Assembly: GCA_041228345.1 (NCBI GenBank)
Contig: CP166131.1
Location: forward strand, 2,225,001 to 2,289,000
Reading direction: 5' to 3'
Source: Alphaproteobacteria bacterium LSUCC0396
GTDB lineage: Bacteria; Pseudomonadota; Alphaproteobacteria; Puniceispirillales; Puniceispirillaceae
Length of the DNA stretch: 64,000 bases
Positions 1 to 10,900 of the stretch are shown piece after piece; positions within the stretch are counted from its first letter, which is position 1; each line of letters begins with the position of its first letter. The notes below the pieces were generated by a model that had not been told where the DNA came from, did no database searches, and was given only the letters and a program-made list of their open reading frames with translations. A program made the translations under genes and the position numbers.

Positions 1-309
1 CTAAAATTGGAAGCTCTTACAACAGTAAGCCCCAAAGTAACTGCCTCTCTGCTGCAAAAACATCAGGTGCCGAGTGATCTGCGCGATGTCGCAGAGCAGT
101 TTGAAGCTCTATTTATTCAACAAATCCTGAAACAAGGCCGCGCAGCGAAGTTGGCTGATGATATCATGGGTGGTGAGGCTGTTGACACATATACGAGTAT
201 GCTGGATCAAGAGCGCGCTGAACAACTATCAAAAACAGTTAATCTTGGCATTGCAGAAGCGCTCGTATCACAGTTTAAGCATTTAACTCCAACTGCATCT
301 GATAAATAG
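1..309 (+). CDS. flgJ: FlgJ-type rod-binding protein (partial or TTG start)
   Basis: Short protein (about 100 residues) with the rod-binding domain pattern: QFEALFIQQILKQ near residue 32, then a Gly-rich turn, a Y-x-x-M segment and a C-terminal LGIAEALVSQ helix. This domain caps or scaffolds the growing flagellar rod in the periplasm. There is no muramidase domain, so it matches the short alphaproteobacterial FlgJ form rather than the two-domain enterobacterial protein. The frame is open to the window edge; a TTG at position 7 could start it, or the true start may lie upstream. It is 13 nt upstream of flgK, in the same direction, so it is probably co-transcribed with flgK and flgL. Confidence 0.8.
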   Translation, partial: LKLEALTTVSPKVTASLLQKHQVPSDLRDVAEQFEALFIQQILKQGRAAKLADDIMGGEAVDTYTSMLDQERAEQLSKTVNLGIAEALVSQFKHLTPTASDK

Positions 310-322
310 TTGGTAGGTCTGT

Positions 323-3300
323 ATGTCTAGTTTATTTGATGTTGGCAAAAGTGGGATCCAGAGTTACCGCCAGGCATTGGCGGTAACTGGCCAGAATATT
401 GCTAACATAAATACGGATGGCTATAAACGCAGAGAGGCTGGTCTTGAAGAGGTTTCAGGAAGCCAAGGGGGCATTACGAGCCTATCTAATCAATCCGGGC
501 TTGGTGTTCGCGTTGCTGATATCAGGCGGTCATTTGATAGTTTCCTTCTTTCAAAAGCGAATAGCACTAAATCTACTTTTGAAAAAGCTAGTGTTTTTCT
601 TGATAACCTTAGGCAAATAGAAAACACATTATTACCGGGTAAGGGAGGACTGGATGAGCAAATTGGCCGGTTTTTTTCTGCTCTATCTGATGTTGCTGGC
701 TCACCGACTGATATAGCGTCACGTACAGTTGCAATTGAAGTTGGAAAGTCACTTGCCGCGTCATTTAATGGCCTTGCGATACAGCTCGTCCAATTTCAGG
801 AAGCCACGATCGGGCAAACTGAAGCTGGTGTGAAAGAGTTGGCATTAATGGCAAAAGAATTAGCGTCAATAAATTCGAAAATATTATCTTCTGGGCAAAG
901 TGGTCAGACTCCAAATGCATTATTGGACCTCAGAGACAAAACCATTAGTGAAATGTCATCCCTGGCTGTGTTGTCGGTTGATTATTCAAGTCTTGGTGTT
1001 GCAACCGTCAGCCTTGGCTCAAGTGGCATGGGGCCAACATTAGTCAGCGGTAGTAGCCACAGCAATCTTGGCTATACAAAATCCTTTGGCAAAATTCAGG
1101 TAACTGTTGGAGATGGTGCAGTCTTGCGTCCAACCAGTCAAGTTGAGGGAGGTCTGCTGTCTGGCGCTTTGGACTCTTATGCCCTAATCGAAGAAATTAA
1201 AACTGACATTGATAATTTGGCATTCCTGATTTCGAGTGAGGTTAACGGCCAGCATGGTCGGGGTACTGATCTCAGTGGGAGGCCAGGGCAAGCAGTTTTT
1301 TCAACCTTTGGGTTGGATGCTGAATTGAGTCCATCTGCCAGTACTGATTTGCGGGTTCAAATTGAGGTAACGAAGCCACTGGAACTTCCGTCAGGCACTA
1401 TGACAGTGCAGTACAATAAGTCTTCCGAATTGTGGACATTACGGGGTGAGGGGCTCGCAGCACCCATTTCTGGTAAGGAGCAAATAAAGGCGGACGGTTT
1501 TACAATTAACATCACGGGTGCTGCAAAAAATGGAGATTATTTTGAGGTCAGACGAGCAGTTTCTGCAGCCGCAAATATCAAATTTTTACTAACAAAACCG
1601 CAGGAAATTGCCGCCTCTGGACTCCTTACTGTTGAGCCCTCAATTAAAAATTCCAGCGAAGCCCGGCTCGATGCCCAGCTTTTGTTGGGGGCAAAGGCCG
1701 ACGAGCCTCTGGAAGTTGGAAAAATCCTAAAAAATTCCCTATCACCCATTCAGGCTACAGACTTTATCGCAACGGGATTAGCAGCCGTGATACCCGCTGG
1801 TACGCCCACCGCAAAAATTGCTTCATTTTCTAAACAATCGACGGCTGAGTTCCAGCTGCAGGATTTGGTAATAAAGAATTTGCAGCAGCTCTCTTTTCAA
1901 CGCGCTGGCTCGGCAAGTGATGGTCCACACAGTTTTGACATTAGATATGTAACAGCTCACCCAAATGCGACATCAAATGCGACCTGGAAGGACCTGAATG
2001 AACTTGCAAATATGCTAAATAGTGGTGTTTTACGAAGCGCTGCAAATCTATCACTCTCTGATTTGGGGATCCGCGCCTCGGGTAATGAGGGGCGTTTGAC
2101 TTTTGCGTCAAGTAGCGGAAATTTTGTTTCAACTGGTGCCGGCGTGCCGTCCCTCTCTGCAGGTGTGGGCACTGTCGAGGCAATAGTAAAAAATGCGGTG
2201 AGTGCATCTGATTTTCAAATTTTCACACGCGAAGGCCGCCATCTTGCTGGAGGGTCTCTCACCCAAGAAAACATAACAAACCTACTCACCGCAAAAAATG
2301 GATTCACAGCGGAAGCTGCCTATCGCGCAGAATACCTCAATAGTGAGAACAACGCCTATAGGGGGATGGGGCTGAACATTAGTCGTTCCGGTGGTCTTTA
2401 CCGCGTTGATACTGGAAGCAATGGTGTGTTCGCCCGTTCAGCCAGCAGCGCTTCATCGGTTCCCGCTAACAATACAGCGGCCCATGCATTATCAGTTTCT
2501 ATGGCGAATGGTGAGACCGCGTCGATAGCAGTCGCTGCTGGTGCTTCAGCTAAGCAGGTGGCAATCGATGCAAATCTAAAATTCAATAAGGTTGGTTTAA
2601 AGGCTGAAGCGAGGCTTGTTACTGAGTTATTTGGGTTTAGTTCTGGGACTTTAGATTTTGAAATTGAGTCAGAGAATAGAATGCCCATTCGAATCCTTGC
2701 TGATGTGACTGCATCTGACTTAACTAATTTGGCTTCAGAAATTAATCAGGCGTCTGATTCAACCAAAGTGTCTGCATATTTATCTGAGGACAAAACACGT
2801 TTAATTTTGAAGAGTGCCTTTGGTGAAGACATTGTTTTTAGTAACTTAAGTGAGACAAGTCCGACATTTTCTGCGCAAATTGTCGATGAAAACAGTGTTG
2901 CCGCGATTACGCCAATTGGAACAGTTACAGCAAGCGGTTCATTTGGAACACTCAATCTTGCAACCACTACTTTGCCTGCGACAAATTTAATTGGTGGTGG
3001 TAAAGGTGCAACTTTCGATATCACATTGGCTAATGGTGTTCCAACGGTTGTGCTAAGGCAGCCGGGGAATGGTTACCACATAAACGATACTATGCTGATC
3101 AAAGGCTCTGATTTAGGCGGGGTTGATGGTGTAAATGATTTAACAATAACGGTCGGTACTATTGCTTCTGAAAAATTTGTTGCAATGGGCAGTGGAGTTG
3201 GTGCTGCACGGATTGGTAATGCAAGGTTTTCCGGTCAGTTAATATTTTCAGCAAGTGAGTCATTCAGCCTAACGTCACCATTGGAAACAAAAATTGCTGC

Positions 3301-5185
3301 TCGTGATCCAAACCTTGGAAGTTTTGTAAAAATAGAAAGCAATTTGACTGGTGATATCAAAACTATTGATTTTGAAGTAAATAGTGACACTGACGTCAGC
3401 ATTTCCTCCATTGATGGTGGTCATGCGGTAGCAGCGGCAGCCACGTATCAAATTAGTGTTCCCACGAGCACTTCTGCTGTTAAATTTTCGGCTTCTGTTT
3501 CTGCGAGTGCCATGAAGCCTTTGAACAAAGCTGAAGTAAACAATGCGCTCATTGAGAAATTGCGTGAACAGGCGCCGCTTGCATCTCTCTCGGGAAATGT
3601 AACAGCAGCTTCAAAGCAAGTCACAACATACGGATTTGTGGGTTCTGAAGCGATAAATTCAGCCGCTGATACTGTGACGATTAAAATAAACAACACGGCT
3701 GTTAATGTTAACCTAGCAAATATCGACGGTAATAACACACCAGCAACAAATGCGGGTCACGTGACAACAGCAATTATGAATGCTGTAAATGCTGCTAAGC
3801 TTGGAGTTGTCGCTTCTACTGCTGTGGTGGGTGGATCACAACAGATAGTCCTGACTGGGGCCACTGTGGGCACTACTTTTACCGTCGAAAACTTTGAGTT
3901 TGCTGATGCCGCAAATGCGGGCTCTCAAGGAACTTTAAGCCTTGTCTCAACGGCAAACGCCAAGGATTTTCCTGCTGATGGTAGTTCGCTCTCAATAACA
4001 TTTGAGGGCAGTCAATATAATTTGACAATGCTAAATGGTGAAATTGTTGTAACCGGCGGAGAACCTGGGCGGCTGACAGCCTTTTTTGACTCTAACAACA
4101 AGCTTCAAATCTTTGGTGGCGGAACCTTATCAGGTGCAAGCTTAGAGCTAACCTCGGACAGTATTGTTTCAGGGAATGCTGCCAGCGCAACGTCATTTGG
4201 CTTGAGCAGCAGAACCACAAGATTTACAGGCTCATTAGTAACATTGGCAAATGGTATGCCGCCATTGAGTATGAACTTTGGTGGAACGGATATTAATGTT
4301 TCACTGGCTCTTGATGGATCGGTATCTGTTGCGCCTGCCGCGGTGGGCCTGGTTGCTCGTTGGGAGAGCGCCTCGGCGACAACTGGTAGGTTGGTATTTG
4401 AATATGATGCAAGTTCCAATGTTTTGAGCTTTACAAAGCCCTCTGATAGGCTTGGCTTTAAAACCACTGACCATATTGTGAGTGTCAGTGACAACAAAAT
4501 AAAGATCAAGGCCAATGATGGCGCTGCATTTAAGGTTGATGCAAGTGCGACGAGTATTGCGGGTTCAACTGTTGAATTGGCGAATATGCCCAATGAGGAT
4601 CTACTCGTAATTTTTACAGGAACCGGCGCTAAATCTTTGGGAGCGGTTTTTGATGAACCAGTGCCCCAAGTTGAAATCGATCAAGTCAAAATCAAGGTAA
4701 TTAACGAGACAGGCTCGCTTGTAGAGCTTATTGATGCTGATACAGGCCATTCAATTGCAACGAGGACACTGAAAGACAAAAAAACAACCTTTGGAAATAC
4801 AGAATTTGTTATGCAAGGCAATGCCAATCTGAATGATGAGTTTCTCGTCAAGAAGAATATCAACGGTGGTGGAGACGCTAGAAATCTTGATAAAATTTTG
4901 AATTTGCAATTTGCTGATGTGAACGGCCAAAATTCTGGCGGATTCCAGAAGGTATTTGGCACAATTGTTGCTGAACTTGGAGAGACTGTTAAATCAGGCC
5001 AGATCGCATTGGAGTCCGCAGAGGCAAGTAGAAATGCTGCAGAGGAAGCTGAAGCTGAGTTTTCGGGCGTAAACCTTGATGAGGAGGCCGCTTCGTTATT
5101 GGAGTTCCAACAAGCATATCAGGCGTCCGCAAGGATCTTGTCAACCGCTCGCGAACTTTTCCAATCTTTAATGGACGTTGTTTAG
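323..5185 (+). CDS. flgK: Giant FlgK, hook-filament junction protein 1
   Basis: The N-terminal 190 residues are FlgK-like (SLFDVGKSGIQSYRQALAVT, then GQNIANINTDGYKRRE) and the last 70 residues carry the conserved C-terminal helix (SLLEFQQAYQASARILS). FlgK links the hook to the filament and is exported by the flagellar type III apparatus. At 1620 aa it is two to three times the usual FlgK length (about 450-650 aa); the extra 1000 residues are Ser/Thr/Ala/Gly-rich, beta-strand-like sequence. Around residues 870-950 it contains a GNGYHINDTMLIKGSDLGG-type module that also appears in two flagellins of this window. It precedes flgL by 9 nt. ATG with GGTAGG upstream supports the start. Confidence 0.9.
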   Translation: MSSLFDVGKSGIQSYRQALAVTGQNIANINTDGYKRREAGLEEVSGSQGGITSLSNQSGLGVRVADIRRSFDSFLLSKANSTKSTFEKASVFLDNLRQIENTLLPGKGGLDEQIGRFFSALSDVAGSPTDIASRTVAIEVGKSLAASFNGLAIQLVQFQEATIGQTEAGVKELALMAKELASINSKILSSGQSGQTPNALLDLRDKTISEMSSLAVLSVDYSSLGVATVSLGSSGMGPTLVSGSSHSNLGYTKSFGKIQVTVGDGAVLRPTSQVEGGLLSGALDSYALIEEIKTDIDNLAFLISSEVNGQHGRGTDLSGRPGQAVFSTFGLDAELSPSASTDLRVQIEVTKPLELPSGTMTVQYNKSSELWTLRGEGLAAPISGKEQIKADGFTINITGAAKNGDYFEVRRAVSAAANIKFLLTKPQEIAASGLLTVEPSIKNSSEARLDAQLLLGAKADEPLEVGKILKNSLSPIQATDFIATGLAAVIPAGTPTAKIASFSKQSTAEFQLQDLVIKNLQQLSFQRAGSASDGPHSFDIRYVTAHPNATSNATWKDLNELANMLNSGVLRSAANLSLSDLGIRASGNEGRLTFASSSGNFVSTGAGVPSLSAGVGTVEAIVKNAVSASDFQIFTREGRHLAGGSLTQENITNLLTAKNGFTAEAAYRAEYLNSENNAYRGMGLNISRSGGLYRVDTGSNGVFARSASSASSVPANNTAAHALSVSMANGETASIAVAAGASAKQVAIDANLKFNKVGLKAEARLVTELFGFSSGTLDFEIESENRMPIRILADVTASDLTNLASEINQASDSTKVSAYLSEDKTRLILKSAFGEDIVFSNLSETSPTFSAQIVDENSVAAITPIGTVTASGSFGTLNLATTTLPATNLIGGGKGATFDITLANGVPTVVLRQPGNGYHINDTMLIKGSDLGGVDGVNDLTITVGTIASEKFVAMGSGVGAARIGNARFSGQLIFSASESFSLTSPLETKIAARDPNLGSFVKIESNLTGDIKTIDFEVNSDTDVSISSIDGGHAVAAAATYQISVPTSTSAVKFSASVSASAMKPLNKAEVNNALIEKLREQAPLASLSGNVTAASKQVTTYGFVGSEAINSAADTVTIKINNTAVNVNLANIDGNNTPATNAGHVTTAIMNAVNAAKLGVVASTAVVGGSQQIVLTGATVGTTFTVENFEFADAANAGSQGTLSLVSTANAKDFPADGSSLSITFEGSQYNLTMLNGEIVVTGGEPGRLTAFFDSNNKLQIFGGGTLSGASLELTSDSIVSGNAASATSFGLSSRTTRFTGSLVTLANGMPPLSMNFGGTDINVSLALDGSVSVAPAAVGLVARWESASATTGRLVFEYDASSNVLSFTKPSDRLGFKTTDHIVSVSDNKIKIKANDGAAFKVDASATSIAGSTVELANMPNEDLLVIFTGTGAKSLGAVFDEPVPQVEIDQVKIKVINETGSLVELIDADTGHSIATRTLKDKKTTFGNTEFVMQGNANLNDEFLVKKNINGGGDARNLDKILNLQFADVNGQNSGGFQKVFGTIVAELGETVKSGQIALESAEASRNAAEEAEAEFSGVNLDEEAASLLEFQQAYQASARILSTARELFQSLMDVV

Positions 5186-5194
5186 GAAATAGTA

Positions 5195-6481
5195 ATGCGT
5201 GTTAGCAATAAATTATTCAACGAGCAGCAGGTAAGAGCGTTTCAGACTTTGCGTTCTGACATGCAAGATATTCAAGAAAAGATTGCATCCGGTAAAAAAA
5301 TTAACCGAGCATCTGATGACCCAATGGGAGCGGTTAATTTATCTGCTGCAAAGGAGCAAAAATCGTTAATAGACCAATTTACAAAAAATTCAGACGTTGC
5401 CTTTATGCGACTTGATCTCACCGATAAAACGCTTGATGAAATGACATCGGTATTAACACGAATAACTGAGCTATCGGCCACAGCTGGTAACGGGATCTAT
5501 GATGGTTTTGGCCATCAAGCAATATTACAAGAGATAAAGCAGTTATCAGAGGTAGCCCTCGGCTTGGCAAACACGTCAGATAGTCTGGGCAGACCACTTT
5601 TTGCTGGCAGAAGTAATGTTGAAGTGCCCTTCACAAAGAATGTAGACGGATCAATTAGCTATAATGGCGACCGCGGTCAGCATTCTGTTCAAATTTCTGA
5701 GAGCATGACAACAGCCACTGGCATTGATGGTGGATCTGCCTTTATGCGCGTGGAAACTGAGAATGGCCGACGTTCAGTCTTTGATATTATTCAATCAGCT
5801 ATGAACTCAATTGAGACTGCTGCCCAAATCAAAGGGCAAGCAACTGGTGGTAACAAGACAAGACTTGATTTCACGCTCCCTTCAAAAATGGAGACTTGGT
5901 CTTTTACCCTTTCAGGAAATAAAGGCTCGGCAAAAATTACTGCGGATATCGCGAGGGACAACCTTGGTGCTCTAGTCACAGAAATTAATAGATTTACAAG
6001 TCAGACCTCGGTCTCTGCAGCGATAGATGCTGCAACAGGAGACATGATATTGACAGATATCACCGAGGGTGAGATCAAAATTGAAGACATTTCTATTTCT
6101 GGGCAGGACAGGGCATCTGAAAAATTAACATCATATGTTGCCTTTACCAAACTTGATGGGTCTTTGGCTGCGGTGTCACCAACGGTTAAACTGACGGACC
6201 GCGATCAATTAGTTGCCTATAACGTAAGCGCGATGAAGGCTGCGATGGAGTCTATTGCAAATCAGAGGAGTGCAGTTGCATCTCAAATGAGTAAAAATGA
6301 GATGCAAAGAGATGTGCTGGAAAGCCGAAAATTGATTGTGGAACGGGATGTATCTGCATTGAATGACACAGATCTTGCGGAGATGATAACGAAGCTACAA
6401 GGTCAAATGACAAATTTAGAGGCTGCACAGGCAGCTTTTAGTAAAATTGGCCAGCAAAGCTTATTCGATTATCTGAGATGA
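5195..6481 (+). CDS. flgL: FlgL, hook-filament junction protein 3
   Basis: 428 aa. The N-terminus (MRVSNKLFNEQQVRAFQTLR, then EKIASGKKINRASDDPMGAV) and C-terminal helix (LAEMITKLQGQMTNLEAAQA, FSKIGQQSLFDYL) are typical of FlgL, which sits between FlgK and flagellin. Flagellin-like coiled-coil ends flank a 150-residue middle domain. It lies 9 nt after flgK and is followed by a strong hairpin terminator, so it closes the flgJ-flgK-flgL operon. Length is within the upper normal range. Confidence 0.9.
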   Translation: MRVSNKLFNEQQVRAFQTLRSDMQDIQEKIASGKKINRASDDPMGAVNLSAAKEQKSLIDQFTKNSDVAFMRLDLTDKTLDEMTSVLTRITELSATAGNGIYDGFGHQAILQEIKQLSEVALGLANTSDSLGRPLFAGRSNVEVPFTKNVDGSISYNGDRGQHSVQISESMTTATGIDGGSAFMRVETENGRRSVFDIIQSAMNSIETAAQIKGQATGGNKTRLDFTLPSKMETWSFTLSGNKGSAKITADIARDNLGALVTEINRFTSQTSVSAAIDAATGDMILTDITEGEIKIEDISISGQDRASEKLTSYVAFTKLDGSLAAVSPTVKLTDRDQLVAYNVSAMKAAMESIANQRSAVASQMSKNEMQRDVLESRKLIVERDVSALNDTDLAEMITKLQGQMTNLEAAQAAFSKIGQQSLFDYLR

Positions 6482-6518
6482 TGTACCAGGATCGGTAAAA
6501 TTTTATTAAGATTTTTGG

Positions 6519-6545
6519 AAATAGGCCTTCAGGCCTATTTTTTTT
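6519..6545 (+). terminator. Rho-independent terminator after flgL
   Basis: A 10-bp perfect stem (AAATAGGCCT / AGGCCTATTT) with a 2-nt loop runs directly into a T tract. It ends the flgK-flgL operon. Confidence 0.85.
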
Positions 6546-6565
6546 ATGAAAAACCTGAATTTTTC

Positions 6566-6589
6566 TAACATTTTTTTTTCTGCGCCGTT
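6566..6589 (+). promoter_or_regulatory. Sigma-28-like promoter of flagellin at 6642
   Basis: TAAC-N14-GCCGTT, resembling the FliA consensus TAAA-N15-GCCGATAA and matching the boxes before the other flagellins. It is 53 nt upstream of the ATG. Confidence 0.55.
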
Positions 6590-6641
6590 TGAGTTGGTGT
6601 AGGTCAGATCAAACTGGCCTGTCAAACTAGATGAGGACCTA

Positions 6642-7856
6642 GTGATGACGGTAATAAACACCAATATGGGTGCGCTTCATGCACGCCAATATTCGGCGAG
6701 AGCTGAGCTCTTTGTGAACAAAGCGCTGGAGCGTCTTTCTTCCGGAAAACGTATAAATCAAGCCGCCGACGACGCGGCTGGGCTTGCTGTTGCAAGCAAG
6801 ATGACGAGCCAAATGCTCGGTATGAGAGCAGCTGTTCGGAACACTCAAGACGGCATCTCTCTTGTACAAACAGCAGAGAGTGGCATCAAATCCATAAGTA
6901 ATATGCTTCTCCGCATTAGAGAGCTTGCGGTTCAGATGGAAAATGGCGTTTATACATCACGAGATCGTGATAATGCTCAAATGGAAGCAAATGCTTTGAT
7001 GCAGCAAATTGATAAAATTGCTGAAACATCAAAATTTAACGGGGTCAACTTGCTTGATGGCAGCTACAACAAGCAAATCAGAGCTGGTAATACCAATGCT
7101 GAGGTAATCAACGTTTATATTGATAACATGGCTACAACTAATATTGCGAAAATAGAGGCTTTTGCGAACGAGAAAGCTGTTAACGGTGTTTCTAATGCTG
7201 CTGGAAATCAACAGGTTACTTCATTTGAAGCAGGACAAGTATCTGTAAATACATCACTGTTCAGCGATGCATTCAAAGAGATTTTCAAAGATGACGGCCT
7301 TGGGAGTTTTGATTTTACTTCAACCGCTTCAACGGGAGGGGATAACACGCTCTTCAATATTGACAAAAAAACAGGTGAAATTACGAGTAAAGCAGCTTTA
7401 GATTTTGAAAACCCTACAGATACGGCTGGGAGCGGATCCGCTGCTGGCAATAATATTTATGACATTGAAGTAACATACAATGCGCGGGACGGTAGTTCTC
7501 ACATAGAAGTCATTCACCTGACAATCGCCAATAAAGCCGACTCTTACCTATCAAATGTGGATCTGACCAGCCCCGTAACAGCAGCGCGCTCAATCGAATT
7601 GCTCGACAAAGCGCTGATCGAGGCTTCCGCCAGCCAATCTAAGCTTGGGGCTTTGCAAAACCGTATGCAATACACAATCAATAATCTGACGCAAGCGGCC
7701 ATGCACACCGAAATGGCACTTGGAAGAATTGTGGATGCGGATTTCTCTAATGAAACGATGATGTTAGCAAAACATCAGATTTTATCTCAAGCTGCTACAG
7801 CCATGCTAGCGCAGGCCAATAAATCAAAACAAAGTGTCTTAGCACTTTTACAATAG
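6642..7856 (+). CDS. fliC: Flagellin (404 aa)
   Basis: Canonical flagellin, the filament subunit exported by the flagellar type III system. Residues 1-165 are the N-terminal D0/D1 helices (LSSGKRINQAADDAAGLAVA), residues 315-404 the C-terminal D1/D0 helices (ending in KQSVLALLQ). Between them is a 150-residue surface domain with a FNIDKKTGEITS motif reminiscent of cadherin-like beta-sandwiches, similar in layout to the cassettes of the other flagellins but different in sequence. Start chosen at the second ATG-region codon giving MTVINTN alignment is 6645; the ORF's first ATG is 6642 (MMTVINTN). GAGGA lies 8-12 nt upstream. Confidence 0.93.
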   Translation: MMTVINTNMGALHARQYSARAELFVNKALERLSSGKRINQAADDAAGLAVASKMTSQMLGMRAAVRNTQDGISLVQTAESGIKSISNMLLRIRELAVQMENGVYTSRDRDNAQMEANALMQQIDKIAETSKFNGVNLLDGSYNKQIRAGNTNAEVINVYIDNMATTNIAKIEAFANEKAVNGVSNAAGNQQVTSFEAGQVSVNTSLFSDAFKEIFKDDGLGSFDFTSTASTGGDNTLFNIDKKTGEITSKAALDFENPTDTAGSGSAAGNNIYDIEVTYNARDGSSHIEVIHLTIANKADSYLSNVDLTSPVTAARSIELLDKALIEASASQSKLGALQNRMQYTINNLTQAAMHTEMALGRIVDADFSNETMMLAKHQILSQAATAMLAQANKSKQSVLALLQ

Positions 7857-7931
7857 TAAGAAGCACTTAATTGACTATGAAATCACCACAGTTGTACGAG
7901 CATTTTTTCTCTAAAAAAATACAAAACCAAT

Positions 7932-7956
7932 TAAAAATATTTTTAACCAGTCGTTA
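7932..7956 (+). promoter_or_regulatory. Sigma-28-like promoter of metalloprotease-flagellin
   Basis: TAAA-N14-GTCGTTA, same layout as the other flagellin promoters, 44 nt upstream of the ATG at 8000. Confidence 0.6.
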
Positions 7957-7999
7957 CGTTATTTGAGGACCGAACAAATATTATATTTGATCGGCGAAA

Positions 8000-10900
8000 A
8001 TGACAGTAATTAATACAAATGTTGGCGCCTTAATGGCAAGAACCTATGCGACCAAGGCAAATGAAAAAATGTCTCGGTCGATGGAGCGTCTGTCATCTGG
8101 GCAGCGCATCAACAGTGCTGCTGATGATGCTGCAGGGTTGGCTGTGGCCAATAAGATGGAAAGCCAACAGCGCGGCATAAGCATGGCCATGCGGAACTCG
8201 AGGGACGGGGTGTCTCTTGTTCAAACCGCAGAAAGTGCAATGACCGAAATCACCAATATGGTCCTAAGGATGCGCGAGCTTGCAATCCAGATGGACAACG
8301 GTGTGTACACAGGTACGGACCGAGATAATGCCCAGTTGGAAATTAATGCGCTTCTCGCTGAAATAGACAAAATTGCAGAAAATACTCGGTTCAATGACGT
8401 AAAATTGCTTGATGGCTCATATGACCAAACAATTAGAGCTGGTAATACGAATGCTGAGACAACCCGGATCACCCTTAACAGCATGTTTATTAAAGATACG
8501 GGTGCAGGTGCGGGCGCCACTTTATCGACAGAGTTCGCAACAGGACCTGTAGCTACAGGCCCTGCTCAATTTACGACAGACTTTGCAGAAGCACTTTCTA
8601 ATCAATTAGGTATTGAAGCCACTGATTATGGTTCCCTTAACGCAACCGATAGTGAGGCTGTTTTATCAAATATCGTAAGCAGTGATGACTTTGGGCACCA
8701 TGGCGATAACATTCTTTTGCTCAAGGATAACATAAGTGCTGTGGGGTATACTTACGCGGCTGTGTCAATTACCGACAGCCAATGGTTGCAGGTTTCATCG
8801 AATCTTACTTTAACAAAAAAGCTTTATGAGGAAATAGCCTCTCTCGATCCATTGAACTCGGTGAGCTACTTGGACGCTGTTGCACAAATCCGTTCAAATC
8901 TTGCGGATTTAGAGGTGGAGCGGTCTCGTTACATCGGGTCTTTATTTCATTCAAATGAAATCGACCACAAGGGTGTCCACGTTGAGGGGCTGTCTAACAA
9001 CAAATATGCTGAAATTTTGAATGTTTACTCGGATCCGGCAACTCGTCAGTCAATAACCGGCGAAATAGCCGCTATTGAGGTTGATTTTCATGAGCTGGCA
9101 AAAACTCTTCATGATCCTTTGAGCTGTCGGCATTGTATCGCGAAAGCAGCTGCCGGAGGTGATAGCGCGGCAGCAGCTGGCGGTTCCGAGGGCGTCAGCC
9201 CCGGTGGTGATGTATGGGCAGCTGCTAATGCATCAGTTTCGGCAGCAGGATCGAGCTCGGCAACAGCCGCATCACCGTCCAGCAATGCTGTAAGTCCTCT
9301 GATTAAAGGTTCTAAATGGACTAACGTTGGCGATGATAGCTCAGCTGCCGGTGGGGCAAACAATTTGTCTTACTCGTATTGGGATGGCACTACAAATTAT
9401 TCTGCTAGTGACCCCGTTGCTGGCACCAAAACAACATTAGACAGCCACGCCACTGGAACCAACAACCAAACAGCACACGATAAAATATTTGAACTTTGGG
9501 ACGCAGTGGCACCATTCTCATTAGATAAAATTACAGAATCTGGTAATGCAGGAGCAATTGGTGACTTGAGAGTTGCTGTCACTGACTCTATGCCTGGTGG
9601 GGCTGCAGCTTTTGCTTATTACCCTAGTAGTTCTCCTGTTGGTGGTGATATCTATTATGGCCAAACACAAGTTATGGGTACGCCAACCGATACTGACTTT
9701 GTGGAGGGGGAGTATAATTGGGTGACTGCTTTACATGAAATCGGACATGCTTTGGGTCTGAGCCACCCCTTTGATGGTGGGAGTTCTGACGGAAGCAAGT
9801 TAGACTTAAATCTCGATGGTCAACGGAATACTGTTATGACCTATGTCCAGCGAGATCGGAATAGAAGAATTTATATGAATGGCTCAACAGCAACTACCGG
9901 TGGGCTGATCAACATTTCTACACCGGGCCTGCTTGATATTGAGGCTATAGAACATCTCTATGGCAGCACTAATTGGTCACATAACGCTTCCAATACAACT
10001 TATGGCAGTGGCGCAGGATCGGATGCTTTCGATAACAACTATGAGTCTATAAGAGTTATCTCTGATAGTGGCGGCACAGATACTCTAGACGCAAGTGGTG
10101 TGACTGCGACTGGGAGCATTATTGACCTTACTCCTGGAACTTATTCGTCGATCAATTATTATGCCACTGATGCGTTAAAGATTGCATCATTGACCAGTGA
10201 TGCAAATCAAATTGCTTTCTTTGAGAACTATATAAGCCAACAAAATGCTTTAGCCTCGGCTAGTAGTTCAAAATATCAAGCATTTACAAGATCAGCACTA
10301 TATAGAGGCCAGGAAAATGTTGGGATAGCGCACAACACGTGGATTGAGAATGCAATTGGTGGCGATGGCGCTGACACCATAACTGGTAATAACAAAGGGA
10401 ACGAAATTACTGGCAACGACGGTAATGACATCATTGATGGCAGTGGTGGCACTGACGTTTCTATTTATTCTGAGGCGTACGCAAATTATTCGATTTCGTC
10501 TTCTGGCGGAACTGTTACTGTTTCACATACAGGTGGTTCCGCAGATGAGGGTACCGATACACTGAAAAATATCGAGTATATTAAGTTCTTGGATGGTTAC
10601 TATGATGTTGCAACGGCGACATGGAATAACGGCGGCACTGTCCCTGGTTTGACTGGCTCGGAGACAGGTGGAAAGACCGGCGGGGTTGCCAACGGTGCAA
10701 GTGCCATAAATATCGCAGGCATGACGTTAGAAGATATCAAAATACAGTCCGCAGCTGATGCTCAAGCTGCAGTTTTGATATTAGACAAATCACTTGAGCA
10801 AATTTCTGCGGGGCGGGCAAAGCTTGGTGCTGTGAGTAATCGTTTGGCGCATAATCTTGACAACCAAACACAAGCTTCGATGATGTCTCAACAGGCGAGG

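Noticed and set aside
4105-4593. 162-aa antisense frame in flgK
   Set aside because: Shadow frame of a Ser/Thr-rich gene; no start signal or motif.
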